NCBI GenBank assembly: GCA_024400505.1
Contig: JAKSMP010000027.1
Span: 1 to 32,277 of the forward strand
Reading direction: 5' to 3'
DNA: 32,277 nt
From: Bacteroidales bacterium
GTDB taxonomy: Bacteria > Bacteroidota > Bacteroidia > Bacteroidales > P3
Shown piece by piece: positions 1 to 7,953 of this stretch. The first letter of the stretch is position 1, and every line of letters starts with the position of its first letter. A program made the position numbers and the translations under genes. Under the pieces are notes generated by a model. That model saw only the letters and a list, made by a program, of their open reading frames with translations. It was not told the DNA's origin and searched no databases.

Positions 1-258
1 AAGAAAAGTGTGGATGGAACAGATTATACCATTACTGAGAGGCGAGACCTTCCTTTTAATATGTTCACCGGCACAGGTCGGTTGAGTGCCATCTGGGGTG
101 TGGTGGGTGTGTATGTGGAGCATAGCATTACCCCAGTTGCGAATTTGAAATTAGACGACAATCTGTCCAATCTTATCTACGGAACCACTGGTTGCAGCAT
201 CAGTCCATCATATTTCGCATTCGGCATTCGTATCAACCTGCTGGAAACTTTAAAATAA
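1..258 (+). CDS. C-terminal end of a probable outer-membrane beta-barrel protein (5' truncated by window edge)
   Basis: An open frame enters from the left edge of the window (codon 1 is AAG) and ends in TAA at 256-258. About 85 residues are visible. The segments IWGVVGVYVEHS and YFAFGIRINLLE alternate hydrophobic and polar residues. The second lies almost at the C-terminus, as the last strand of an outer-membrane barrel would. No domain can be named from this fragment, and the upstream GTG at 10 is unlikely to be the real start because the frame is open before it. A strong hairpin terminator follows 22 bases after the stop. The barrel assignment is inference. Confidence 0.5.
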   Translation, partial: KKSVDGTDYTITERRDLPFNMFTGTGRLSAIWGVVGVYVEHSITPVANLKLDDNLSNLIYGTTGCSISPSYFAFGIRINLLETLK

Positions 259-280
259 TTTGTGCCTAATCTGTGATAAA

Positions 281-312
281 AAACGGTGAACAGTTTTGGC
301 TGTTCACCGTTT
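281..312 (+). terminator. Rho-independent terminator after the truncated first gene
   Basis: A perfect 13-bp stem (281-293 with 300-312) has a 6-nt loop (TTTTGG). It is A-rich on one side and T-rich on the other, so it could also serve the minus-strand small ORF that stops at 321. Confidence 0.8.
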
Positions 313-320
313 CCTATTCT

Positions 321-437
321 CTATTCACAATTCACTAACTTAAACATCTCCCAAATCACAATGGCGGCGGCGCAGATGATAAAGGTTAGAAAACCATCAA
401 ACACGGGATAACTGATGATTTTGCGCTTATTAGTCAT
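321..437 (-). CDS. Small single-pass membrane protein whose end resembles the C-terminus of the nearby TrmH-family methyltransferase
   Basis: This small ORF encodes 38 residues starting MTNKRKII. It has a basic N-terminus and a hydrophobic stretch from about residue 13 to 32, so it should insert once in the membrane. A TATCTTTG -7 box at 465-472 on the same strand places transcription start just upstream of this ATG; an ATG 15 bases further out (452) would be almost leaderless. The segment [12 protein letters not shown] is nearly identical to [12 protein letters not shown] at the end of the TrmH-family protein encoded at 1721-2278. Several of the DNA differences are synonymous third-position changes. 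The frame stays open further upstream through the GC-rich lipoprotein gene, but that extension is antisense shadow. Function is unknown. It may be a diverged fragment rather than a working gene. Confidence 0.45.
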   Translation of the reverse strand: MTNKRKIISYPVFDGFLTFIICAAAIVIWEMFKLVNCE

Positions 438-464
438 AATCGTTTTCGGCATAAAAACGAAATG

Positions 465-472
465 CAAAGATA
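465..472 (-). promoter_or_regulatory. Bacteroidales -7 box (TATCTTTG) upstream of the small membrane ORF
   Basis: The sequence matches TAnnTTTG on the minus strand and lies 28 bases before the ATG at 437. No clear -33 TTG is visible. Confidence 0.45.
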
Positions 473-585
473 CAAAAATAGCAAACGCGGTAGATTTTTC
501 ACAATAAAAAAAGCCTTTCTGCGTTCTCTCATCCAAGGTCGGCACATCCGCCACCGCCCCACTACAACAAAAATACAATACAACA

Positions 586-1554
586 ATGAAAAAAATCATC
601 CTCCTCTCCACCCTCATGACCCTGGCCACCCTCGGCTGCCAAGCCCAGCTGGGAGGCCTGATGAACAAAGCCCTGCAAAAAGCCACCCAAAAACTGGAGC
701 AAGATGCCTCCACCGCCATCAAGAAAGAGTTGGGGCTGAACGCCGACAAGAAAGCTCCCGCCCCCGAAACCGACCAACAGCCCACCCTGCCCGAGTTGCT
801 GGCCCAGATGCCTGACATGCCCACTGCCGAACAGCTCATCAGCCATTTCACTGCCCTCGAGAAGAACCAGATGCTGAAGCTGGCCACCAGCCCTGTGACC
901 AAATACAAGTCGCAGATCGCCAACATCCAGATGCAGGCCACCAGCCTGTTGGCCGCCCGCATAGACACCACCCAGCTGGCCGAAGCCCAATACCGCATCA
1001 TCCAAGCCCAGACCGGCCTCAGCCAAGAGCAGCTCAACGCCCTGGCTCAGATGAGCGAAGAGGAGCAGGAAGCCTACCTCATGGCCTACTACCAGTCAGG
1101 CCAAGCCCAGCAGGCCGCCCTCAAAACGGCCGAGAACATGGCCGAATATCTGCAGCCTTCCGAGACCCAGCGCAACCGCTATGATGCCATCGAAGACCAG
1201 GTGGCTGCCATCCACCGCGCCGCCCAAGCCCAGATGGCCCCGTTCTACCAGCAGTTTACCGCCCAGCGCGCCCAACTGCAGGAGGCTGGCAATGACGCCG
1301 CCGTCAAAGAGCTGAACATCCAGTATTTCACCAAAGTAGCTGCCATCCTGCGCCAGTCCGTAGCGGACGCCGCCCAGTTGCGCCTCACCCAGCAATATCC
1401 CTTGGCCGAGGAAATTGACCAAATCACCCGCCAGGCACTCCAAGGCAAGCCCGAATCCGCCTACCTGATGTTGAGCCAGTGCCAGCAGTTCCTCATCAGC
1501 TTCTTTGGCGAGTTTACCGCCCTCACCCTTCTGCCCGAAGTATCAGCCGAGTAA
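586..1554 (+). CDS. Gln/Ala-rich helical lipoprotein of unknown function
   Basis: A 322-residue protein with a clear lipoprotein signal peptide: MKKIILLSTLMTLATLGC, lipobox ATLGC with Cys18, followed by QAQ. The mature part is dominated by Ala, Gln, Glu and Leu with no Cys-rich or catalytic motif and should be almost entirely helical or coiled-coil (for example about residues 130-190 and 215-300). Codon use is unusually GC-rich (many GCC, CCC, CAG) compared with its neighbours. It is a single-gene unit: the ATG follows an A/C-rich leader, and a strong terminator starts 21 bases after the stop. It presumably sits on the periplasmic or outer face of the membrane. I do not recognise a named family. 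Confidence 0.85.
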   Translation: MKKIILLSTLMTLATLGCQAQLGGLMNKALQKATQKLEQDASTAIKKELGLNADKKAPAPETDQQPTLPELLAQMPDMPTAEQLISHFTALEKNQMLKLATSPVTKYKSQIANIQMQATSLLAARIDTTQLAEAQYRIIQAQTGLSQEQLNALAQMSEEEQEAYLMAYYQSGQAQQAALKTAENMAEYLQPSETQRNRYDAIEDQVAAIHRAAQAQMAPFYQQFTAQRAQLQEAGNDAAVKELNIQYFTKVAAILRQSVADAAQLRLTQQYPLAEEIDQITRQALQGKPESAYLMLSQCQQFLISFFGEFTALTLLPEVSAE

Positions 1555-1575
1555 CACACCCACACATATAAAACT

Positions 1576-1609
1576 AAAGAGTTGGTCCTCACCCGAGGAT
1601 CAACTCTTT
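1576..1609 (+). terminator. Rho-independent terminator of the 586-1554 lipoprotein gene
   Basis: A 15-bp stem (1576-1590 with 1595-1609, one G-U pair) has the loop ACCC and is followed by a run of T. Confidence 0.9.
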
Positions 1610-1720
1610 TTTATGCAACGATTCTGTTACAAGCAACGCTTAGTCTCAGCCCTGTTGCTTGATATTGTGAGATGTGAAATTGGAAAGTAGTGAATTGATG
1701 TCTGCCGACCCATCTACACT

Positions 1721-2278
1721 CTACAATCCACACTCTGCTATCTGCTTGAACATTTCCCAAATGACGATGCTGGCGGCGCAGCTGATGTTGAGGGAGTGCT
1801 TAGTGCCGAACTGAGGGATTTCGATGCTGCCGTCGCAGAGGGGCAGCAGTTCTTGCTGCACGCCATCGACCTCGTTGCCCAAGATGATGGCCACTTTAGG
1901 CTGGTCGGCTGTGTTGCTAGCTTGGCGAATGGAGAACTTATCGAGCATCACGCTATCGTCAACCTGTTCTACGGCATAGACAAGATAGCCCTGGGATTTG
2001 AGTTGTTGGACGCATTGGAGTGTGTCTTCGTAGTATTGCCAAGCCACGCTGTCTTCGGCGCCGAGGGCTGTTTTGTGGATGTCGCGGTGGGGAGGCGTGG
2101 AGCAGATGCCACAGAGGCAAATTTTCTCCACCCTGAAAGCGTCGGAGGTGCGAAACACTGAGCCGATGTTGTTTTGTGAACGCACGTTATCCAGCACCAC
2201 GGTGAGGGGTGTTTTGGGGGCTTCTTTGAACTGGGCCACGCTCATACGGCCAAGCTCGTCCATAGAGAGTTTCTTCAT
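1721..2278 (-). CDS. TrmH/SpoU-family RNA 2'-O-methyltransferase
   Basis: A 185-residue SPOUT methyltransferase that would transfer methyl from S-adenosylmethionine to a ribose 2'-OH in tRNA or rRNA. All three SpoU motifs are visible. Motif 1 is [18 protein letters not shown] (residues 31-48, with Asn37 and Arg43). Motif 2 is [10 protein letters not shown] (131-140). Motif 3 is [17 protein letters not shown] (154-170), part of the knot that binds the cofactor. The ATG at 2278 is preferred over longer options because it overlaps the sufB stop as ATGA, which suggests translational coupling. The length fits a minimal TrmH-like enzyme without an N-terminal substrate domain. The exact target nucleotide (for example G18 of tRNA) cannot be told from sequence. 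No clear terminator follows. Confidence 0.92.
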   Translation of the reverse strand: MKKLSMDELGRMSVAQFKEAPKTPLTVVLDNVRSQNNIGSVFRTSDAFRVEKICLCGICSTPPHRDIHKTALGAEDSVAWQYYEDTLQCVQQLKSQGYLVYAVEQVDDSVMLDKFSIRQASNTADQPKVAIILGNEVDGVQQELLPLCDGSIEIPQFGTKHSLNISCAASIVIWEMFKQIAECGL

Positions 2279-3723
2279 CCTACGCTGCCCTCCAAACTGA
2301 TGCTGAGCAATTTTTGAGCTTCGACAGCAAATTCCATGGGGAGTTTGCGGAGCACGTCTTTGGCATAGCCATTGACAATAAGGCCCACGGCGCTCTCGGG
2401 GCTGATGCCGCGCTGCTGACAGTAGAAGAGCTGGTCTTCGGAGATTTTGCTGGTGGTAGCCTCGTGTTCGAGGATGGATGAGGAGTTGTTGGCCTTGATG
2501 TAGGGCCAAGTGTGGGCACCGCATTGGTCGCCCAGCAGCAGGGAGTCGCACTGGGAGAAGTTGCGTGCATTTTCGGCACTTTTGTTAATCTGCACCAGAC
2601 CGCGGTAGCTGTTCTGGCTGTGGCCGGCGCTGATGCCTTTGGACATGATGGTGGAGCGGGTGTTTTTGCCGATGTGTATCATCTTGGTGCCGGTGTCGGC
2701 CTGCTGATAGTTGTTGGTGACGGCCACGGAGTAGAACTCGGCGGTGGAGTCGTCGCCTTGGAGAATGCAACTAGGGTATTTCCAAGTGACGGCACTGCCT
2801 GTCTCCACTTGGGTCCAAGAGATTTTGGAGCGGGAGCCTTTGCAGATGCCGCGCTTGGTGACAAAATTATAGATGCCACCCTTGCCGTCCTTATCGCCTG
2901 GATACCAGTTTTGGACGGTGGAGTATTTAACTTCGGCATCTTTGAGGGCCACGATTTCCACAATGGCGGCGTGGAGCTGGTTTTCATCGCGCTGGGGGGC
3001 GGTGCATCCTTCCATGTAGGATACGTAGGCCTCCTCATCGGCAATGATGAGGGTGCGCTCAAACTGGCCTGTGCCTTTGGCGTTGATGCGGAAATAGCTG
3101 GAGAGCTCGATGGGGCAGCGGACGCCCTTGGGAATGTAGCAGAAGGAGCCATCGGAGAAGACGGCCGAGTTGAGGGCGGCAAAGAAGTTATCGCTGCTGG
3201 GCACCACGGAACCCAGGTATTGCTGGACGAGCTGGGGGTGTTTCTGCACGGCTTCGGAGATGGGGCAGAAGATGATGCCCTGCTCTTCAAGCACTTTCTG
3301 GGAAGTGGTTTTCACCGACACGGAGTCCATGATGGCATCGTAGGCCACGCCGGCCAGCTGTTTCTGTTCGCGCAGGGGGATGCCGAGTTTGTCGAAAGTG
3401 GCCAGCAGTTCGGGGTCAACCTCGTCGAGACTCTTTTTCTGCTCTTGCTGCTTGGGGGCGGCGTAGTAGATAATGTCTTGGTAGTCAACTTTCTGATATT
3501 TGAGGTGTCCCCACTCGGGCTCTTCCATGGTCTGCCATTTGCGGAAGGCTTTGAGGCGGAACTCAAGCAGCCACTCGGGTTCGTTCTTTTTTTGCGAGAT
3601 GAGGCGGATTACGTCCTCGTTGAGTCCTTTGCCAATAGTGTCGGTGTCGATATTGGTGACGAAGCCCCATTTGTAGTCTTCGTTGGTAACTTCTTGTATT
3701 ATATCTTTGTTGTCTTCTGCCAT
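2275..3723 (-). CDS. sufB: Fe-S cluster assembly scaffold protein SufB
   Basis: A 482-residue SufB, the scaffold on which the SUF system builds iron-sulphur clusters in the cytoplasm, normally as SufBC2D. Family hallmarks are [20 protein letters not shown] in the N-terminal half of the beta-helix and YMEGCTAP. In the C-terminal part, [18 protein letters not shown] carries the Cys equivalent to the essential Cys405 of E. coli SufB, followed by [18 protein letters not shown]. Length matches the family. Its partners sufC, sufD and sufS are not next to it in this window: the only gene coupled to it downstream is the TrmH-family methyltransferase (ATGA overlap), and upstream lies the end of msrA. 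A TATCTTTG -7 box lies about 30 bases before the ATG, so it probably has its own promoter. Confidence 0.97.
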   Translation of the reverse strand: MAEDNKDIIQEVTNEDYKWGFVTNIDTDTIGKGLNEDVIRLISQKKNEPEWLLEFRLKAFRKWQTMEEPEWGHLKYQKVDYQDIIYYAAPKQQEQKKSLDEVDPELLATFDKLGIPLREQKQLAGVAYDAIMDSVSVKTTSQKVLEEQGIIFCPISEAVQKHPQLVQQYLGSVVPSSDNFFAALNSAVFSDGSFCYIPKGVRCPIELSSYFRINAKGTGQFERTLIIADEEAYVSYMEGCTAPQRDENQLHAAIVEIVALKDAEVKYSTVQNWYPGDKDGKGGIYNFVTKRGICKGSRSKISWTQVETGSAVTWKYPSCILQGDDSTAEFYSVAVTNNYQQADTGTKMIHIGKNTRSTIMSKGISAGHSQNSYRGLVQINKSAENARNFSQCDSLLLGDQCGAHTWPYIKANNSSSILEHEATTSKISEDQLFYCQQRGISPESAVGLIVNGYAKDVLRKLPMEFAVEAQKLLSISLEGSVG

Positions 3724-3752
3724 AATTATATTTACATATTCAATGCAAATTG

Positions 3753-3760
3753 CAAAGATA
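3753..3760 (-). promoter_or_regulatory. -7 box (TATCTTTG) for sufB-trmH
   Basis: The sequence matches TAnnTTTG on the minus strand, 30 bases upstream of the sufB ATG. The -33 element is not obvious. Confidence 0.6.
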
Positions 3761-3812
3761 CGAAAAAGATTTATATTATTGATGATTTATGAGTGGGGCG
3801 GCTGAAGGGCAC

Positions 3813-4769
3813 TCATATTTCACGAAACAGCTGTTCGAGCCAGTGGCGGTCGCAGTGGTCGAAGTTGGCGAGGTGCTGGCTATCGACATCAAGCTGGGCC
3901 ACCATCTTGCCGCCACGCATGATGGGAACTACTATCTCGCTGCGGGAAGCGGAGCTGCAAGCTATATGGCCGGGGAATTCTTCGACGTCGGGCACCATGA
4001 GGGTGCGCTCTTGCTGCCAGGCCGTGCCGCAGACGCCACGTCCGAAGGCAATATGCATGCATGCCACTGGACCTTGGAAGGGGCCGAGGACGAGTTCGTT
4101 GTCCACCACTCGGTAGAAGCCTGTCCACCACCACTGGAAGGTTTCGTGTAGGAGGGCAGCCGTGTTGGCCATGAGGGCAATGGTGTCGGTCTCGCCTTGG
4201 GCAAGAGACTGGAGCTGTTTCAAGGCCAAAGTATATTTTTGACTTTTGGCCACAGTAGTCTCGTCTTTGGCTCGGCGGGCATACTCAAAGAGTTCCAGAG
4301 GCAGATGGCAATAGCCCTCGGGGTTGTTATTGAGATAGTCTTGGTGGTAGTCCTCGGCACGGTAGAAATTCTGCAAAGGTTCTACTTCCACCACCAGGGG
4401 CAATCCATATTTTTTAGCCTCTTGGGACATGGCAAATTGGATGAATGGGAGATCGGTATCGTCGGTATAATAGATGCCTGTACGATAGCGTGTGCCTTGG
4501 TCTTCGCCCTGCTGGTTGAGGCTGGTGGGGTCGATGGCTTTGAAATACATCTCCAAGAGGAAAAGAAGGCTGACTTTGAGGGGGTCGTACTGGAGGTGGA
4601 CGGTCTCGGCAAAGCCGGTGGTGTCGGTATAGACTTCCTTGTAGGTGGGGTTGGCGGTGTGGCCGTTGGCAAAGCCCACTTCGGTGAAGGTGATGCCGTC
4701 GATTTGCTGAAAATAATGCTCGGCGCCCCAAAAGCAGCCGGCTGCAAGGTAGAGATCTTTATTTTTCAT
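3813..4769 (-). CDS. msrA: MsrA-fRMsr fusion: peptide methionine-(S)-sulfoxide reductase joined to a free methionine-(R)-sulfoxide reductase GAF domain
   Basis: A 318-residue two-domain protein. Residues 3 to about 155 are MsrA: the catalytic motif is GCFWG with Cys12, and NPEGYCH carries Cys154, a likely resolving Cys. MsrA reduces the S epimer of methionine sulfoxide. Residues about 176-316 are a GAF domain of the fRMsr (MsrC/YebR) type, which reduces free L-methionine-(R)-sulfoxide. It shows VACMHIAFGRGVCGTA, TLMVPDVEEFPGHIAC and SASRSEIVVPI. Its three cysteines (237, 247, 271) keep the 10 and 24 residue spacing of Cys84, Cys94 and Cys118 in the E. coli enzyme. No signal peptide is present, so it is cytoplasmic. 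The start at 4769 overlaps the end of the amidase gene by 11 bases. It is preferred over the longer frame because GCFWG then sits near the N-terminus, as in MsrA. Confidence 0.93.
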   Translation of the reverse strand: MKNKDLYLAAGCFWGAEHYFQQIDGITFTEVGFANGHTANPTYKEVYTDTTGFAETVHLQYDPLKVSLLFLLEMYFKAIDPTSLNQQGEDQGTRYRTGIYYTDDTDLPFIQFAMSQEAKKYGLPLVVEVEPLQNFYRAEDYHQDYLNNNPEGYCHLPLELFEYARRAKDETTVAKSQKYTLALKQLQSLAQGETDTIALMANTAALLHETFQWWWTGFYRVVDNELVLGPFQGPVACMHIAFGRGVCGTAWQQERTLMVPDVEEFPGHIACSSASRSEIVVPIMRGGKMVAQLDVDSQHLANFDHCDRHWLEQLFREI

Positions 4770-5178
4770 GTTCGAATTTTTGCCACCACTGCGGTACATT
4801 GAAGCAGGGGCACGACTTGGATGAATATTCATTGTGGCCGTGTACCTCGGCCTGGGGAAAAATGCTTTGGAGGGTGCGGATGAGCGATACCAGGGTGCAC
4901 TCTTGCTGATGGGTGAGCGTGTTGGCCGGACGGCCCTGCCAATTGAGCCCGCCCACATAAGCTATGCCGATGCTGCCTTGGTTGTGGCCATAAGCATGGG
5001 CGCCCACTATTTCTATTGGGCGACCCACATGGAGTGATCCGTCTTGATAGATGACATAATGATAGCCGATGTCGTCCCAGCCACGCTGGAGATGCCACTG
5101 GCGGATGGTGGCCACATCGAAATGTTTGCGGAAAGGGGTGGCGGTGCAATGCACTATTATGTTGTTGATTTCTCTCAT
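4759..5178 (-). CDS. N-acetylmuramoyl-L-alanine amidase, T7-lysozyme-like (Amidase_2)
   Basis: A 139-residue zinc amidase that would cut the bond between MurNAc and L-Ala in peptidoglycan. Residues that line up with T7 lysozyme are His10 (IIVHCTAT), a Tyr in the GYHY motif (39-41), His115, Lys121 and Cys123 in HNEYSSKSCPCF. The length equals that of a minimal phage-type amidase. No signal peptide or wall-binding domain is seen, so export is unexplained. This small form is common in Bacteroidota genomes and phages. It lies between DUF445 (12-base gap) and msrA (11-base overlap), probably in one transcript. Confidence 0.93.
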   Translation of the reverse strand: MREINNIIVHCTATPFRKHFDVATIRQWHLQRGWDDIGYHYVIYQDGSLHVGRPIEIVGAHAYGHNQGSIGIAYVGGLNWQGRPANTLTHQQECTLVSLIRTLQSIFPQAEVHGHNEYSSKSCPCFNVPQWWQKFEHEK

Positions 5179-5190
5179 ATTTTTTCTCAG

Positions 5191-6102
5191 CTAAAAGAAA
5201 CAAGTGATTATGCCCATGACGAATCCCAAAAGAGCGCCAAGCAGCACCAACATGCGCAGTTCTTTATCAACCGTCTGGATAATCATTTCCTCCATCTCGG
5301 CCATGTCCATTTCTACTATTCTCACCCGCACCATCTCTTGGATGTCGAGGGCGTCCATGATTTGGGAGAGGTTGTTGGTCACTAGGAGACGGTAGGCGTT
5401 GAGCAGCGCATCTTTGATTTGCTGGAGCAAGTGTTCTTTGCCCTGGCAGAGCTGCGAGATGGGTTTGGCAAGAAATCGTTCACACTCTTGATCCACCAGC
5501 CCCGCAATCATTTGGCGGCCATTATCTTTGAGCATGCCGTTGATGAGCGAAGCCAATTTGCGCTCCAGCGAATTGCGGAAAATTGCCACAGCGGCAAAGG
5601 TGCCAATCTGACCGAGGAACGATTTTGACTCGCTATTCTCCAAATGCTCCATGGCCATGGCGGCCACCTTCTCCCCCACCTCGGGGTTGGACAATTTGAG
5701 ATACAGCGTGTTGGTTATATCTTCCTTGACTGATGTAACGCTCTCATGCAGCTGGCTGGACGGCACATATTGGGAGAAGAACTGCTGCAGCGACTGTTGG
5801 CTGGACAAGAGGCGACCCATCACACCGTCAATGGCCGACTCGACTTTGGCTACCATCTCGGGTGAGAGGAGGTTGGCCTCCAAAACCTCGTTGTTCAGCA
5901 ATTTGGAGCTGACCATGGCGGCTATGCCTTTGGCCAAGTCGTCTTTGCGTTTGGGGATGATGCCAGGGGTAAGAGGGAGCTTGACTTTACCGATATACAA
6001 AGGATTGTAGGGGCGGAAAAGCATGCGGATGGCCACTTTGTTGGTGAAGCCACCAATTACGGCACCCACAACGGGACCTACTATTAAGGAAAGTATTGTC
6101 AT
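5191..6102 (-). CDS. DUF445 family membrane protein
   Basis: A 303-residue DUF445 (YheB/YjiN-like) protein. The N-terminal hydrophobic segment (about residues 3-20) runs into the conserved GGFTNKVAIRMLFRPYNP and LTPGIIPKRKDDLAKGI motifs. A long helical middle region follows (about 60-280). A C-terminal transmembrane helix (about 285-303, MLVLLGALLGFVMGIITCFF) ends the protein. Both ends are therefore likely to be in the inner membrane. The biochemical role of the family is not established. It is 6 bases downstream of the recombinase gene and 12 bases upstream of the amidase gene. Confidence 0.9.
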   Translation of the reverse strand: MTILSLIVGPVVGAVIGGFTNKVAIRMLFRPYNPLYIGKVKLPLTPGIIPKRKDDLAKGIAAMVSSKLLNNEVLEANLLSPEMVAKVESAIDGVMGRLLSSQQSLQQFFSQYVPSSQLHESVTSVKEDITNTLYLKLSNPEVGEKVAAMAMEHLENSESKSFLGQIGTFAAVAIFRNSLERKLASLINGMLKDNGRQMIAGLVDQECERFLAKPISQLCQGKEHLLQQIKDALLNAYRLLVTNNLSQIMDALDIQEMVRVRIVEMDMAEMEEMIIQTVDKELRMLVLLGALLGFVMGIITCFF

Positions 6103-6108
6103 GCTGTA

Positions 6109-7008
6109 TTATTTTTTGTAATGGGGATGAAAAGAACTGATGGTTTCGCGCAAGAATTGATTGGTGAGGTGGGTGTAGATTTGGGTGGTGGAGAGGGTTT
6201 CGTGGCCCAGCATTTCTTGCACAGCACGCAGGTCGGCTCCATTCTGCACTAACTCGGTAGCGAAACTGTGGCGAAGGCTGTGCGGAGACACATTCTTATG
6301 GAGTCCGGCTTTGGTCACAGCCGCTTTGATGAACTGAAACACAGCCACCCGGGTGAGGTGATGGCCGCGGAGGTTGAGAAACACGTATCGTTCCTCGCCT
6401 GGTTGGGGTAGGATTTGGCTGCGGATGTGGAACAGATAATCTTGCAAGCAGCTGAGAGCATAGGAGTTAATGGGCACCCAGCGTTCTTTGTTTCCTTTGC
6501 CGATCACTTGCAACATTTCCTCATCGGGATAGACGTTGGAGAGTTTGAGATTGCAGAGTTCGGTCACCCGAAGTCCGCAGCCGTAGAGGATTTCCACTAT
6601 CACATAGTTGCGGGCTGGACCTGGCAGGCTACGGTCGAAGGTGGCTTGGATGGCGTTGATATCGTCGTTGCTGAGCACATCGGGCAGATGTTTGGGCTTT
6701 GCTGGCATCTCCAGCATCTCGGCAGGGCTGTCTTTGAGCAACTCCGAAATGACCAACATCTTGTAGAAAGTGCGCCAACCCGAGATGATGCGGCATTGGG
6801 TGGTGATGGCGATATCGAGCATTTGCAGCTGCGAAAGCACTCCGCGCAAGTGGTCGGGCGTGACAGATAGGGGGTCAACACCTAAGGGTTCCAGATAGCT
6901 GCGGAGATGATTTACATCACGCAGATAGGCCAGCACAGAATTGTCGGCCAGGTTGCGTTCGAGCCGCAAATGAGTCTCAAACTCTCGCAAACTTTCTGCC
7001 CAAGTCAT
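6109..7008 (-). CDS. xerD: XerD-like site-specific tyrosine recombinase
   Basis: A 299-residue tyrosine recombinase of XerC/XerD size. It has an N-terminal SAM-like core-binding domain (about 1-90) and a catalytic domain (about 108-285). All six catalytic residues are present: Arg147 (GCGLRVTEL), Lys171 (IGKGNKERWVPI), His243 and Arg246 (PHSLRHSFAT), His269 (LGHETLSTT) and the nucleophile Tyr278 (IYTH). The likely role is resolution of chromosome dimers at dif. Housekeeping gene context and standard length argue against a mobile-element integrase. The ATG overlaps the stop of the GT51 gene as ATGA. Confidence 0.93.
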   Translation of the reverse strand: MTWAESLREFETHLRLERNLADNSVLAYLRDVNHLRSYLEPLGVDPLSVTPDHLRGVLSQLQMLDIAITTQCRIISGWRTFYKMLVISELLKDSPAEMLEMPAKPKHLPDVLSNDDINAIQATFDRSLPGPARNYVIVEILYGCGLRVTELCNLKLSNVYPDEEMLQVIGKGNKERWVPINSYALSCLQDYLFHIRSQILPQPGEERYVFLNLRGHHLTRVAVFQFIKAAVTKAGLHKNVSPHSLRHSFATELVQNGADLRAVQEMLGHETLSTTQIYTHLTNQFLRETISSFHPHYKK

Positions 7009-7865
7009 TTTTTCTTCAAGCTTTCACCATCGGTGATCATCCACCAAACGAAATCAAAGAGTGATTCGTCCATCTGCTTGAGATATTTAGGGTTGAGGTC
7101 TTCCTTGGTGGCCTCAAGATTAATGCGACCATATTTCGACATGCGCCCCTGTATCACACCAGCCTGACGGCTCAGATAGCCCGACGGACGACCCGGATTG
7201 CTCCTCAAGGGTGTGGGCAGACAAACTGCCAACAAAGCAGCTTCACGTTTGGTGAGATGCTCGGCACTATGACCGAAATAATGTTGGGCGGCAGCCTCAC
7301 AGCCATAAATGCCATCTCCGAACTCAATAACATTGAGGTAGCACTCTATGATGCGCTTTTTGCTCCACACAAGTTCTATCATGCTGGTATAGTATGCTTC
7401 TACGGCTTTACGCACCATACTGTGTTTGTGGGGAAGGAAACAGTTTTTGGCGGTTTGCATGCTGATGGTGCTGCCTCCACGGTGGCGACGACCCTTCTTG
7501 CCCTCGATGTACGACATCTTGAGTTGTTTCACATCAAAACCATTGTGATACATAAAGAGCCCATCTTCCGACACCACTACAGCATTGACCAAATTCTGCG
7601 AAATATGATCGATTGAAACATAATCGCGCTCAAATCGAACAGCACGGTCGGGGTCTTTCACCTGCTCCACCAATCGTTTAACCATCAATGGAGTGATAGG
7701 CGGGTTGAACACAGCACAGTACAGCACTTGGAGAATGGAGAAAAGCCACAACGACAGCACGGCCACCCAAAGGAAACGCCACACCTTGCCACCAAACGAC
7801 AACTGCTTCCACTTCTTCAACCCTCGGCGGGAATGTTTTTTATTATTCCGCTTTTTCTTTGCCAT
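7005..7865 (-). CDS. mtgA: Monofunctional peptidoglycan glycosyltransferase (GT51, MtgA-like)
   Basis: A 286-residue GT51 enzyme that polymerises lipid II into glycan strands on the periplasmic face of the inner membrane. It has a very basic cytoplasmic N-terminus (residues 1-28) and one transmembrane helix (about 30-53). Motif I is SEDGLFMYHNGFD with catalytic Glu100. Motif II is RGGSTISMQTAKN (129-141). Motif III is RIIECYLNVIEFG (171-183). There is no transpeptidase domain. It ends in an ATGA overlap with xerD and is preceded by a second, more divergent GT51 gene 88 bases upstream. Confidence 0.95.
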   Translation of the reverse strand: MAKKKRNNKKHSRRGLKKWKQLSFGGKVWRFLWVAVLSLWLFSILQVLYCAVFNPPITPLMVKRLVEQVKDPDRAVRFERDYVSIDHISQNLVNAVVVSEDGLFMYHNGFDVKQLKMSYIEGKKGRRHRGGSTISMQTAKNCFLPHKHSMVRKAVEAYYTSMIELVWSKKRIIECYLNVIEFGDGIYGCEAAAQHYFGHSAEHLTKREAALLAVCLPTPLRSNPGRPSGYLSRQAGVIQGRMSKYGRINLEATKEDLNPKYLKQMDESLFDFVWWMITDGESLKKK

Positions 7866-7953
7866 AATTATTTGATTGTTCTTTTATTAAAATTTTTGAT
7901 TTCAAAATAAAACACCCACAACGCAAATTGAGCCAGCGAATATTTGGTAGCTT

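Noticed and set aside
2512..3792. 426-codon plus-strand ORF rich in Gly, Val and Ala
   Set aside because: It is antisense to sufB, whose family motifs are unmistakable.
6109..7008. Integrase of a mobile element
   Set aside because: The protein has XerC/XerD length and all catalytic residues, and sits overlapped in a housekeeping operon with no attachment-site duplication or cargo genes nearby.
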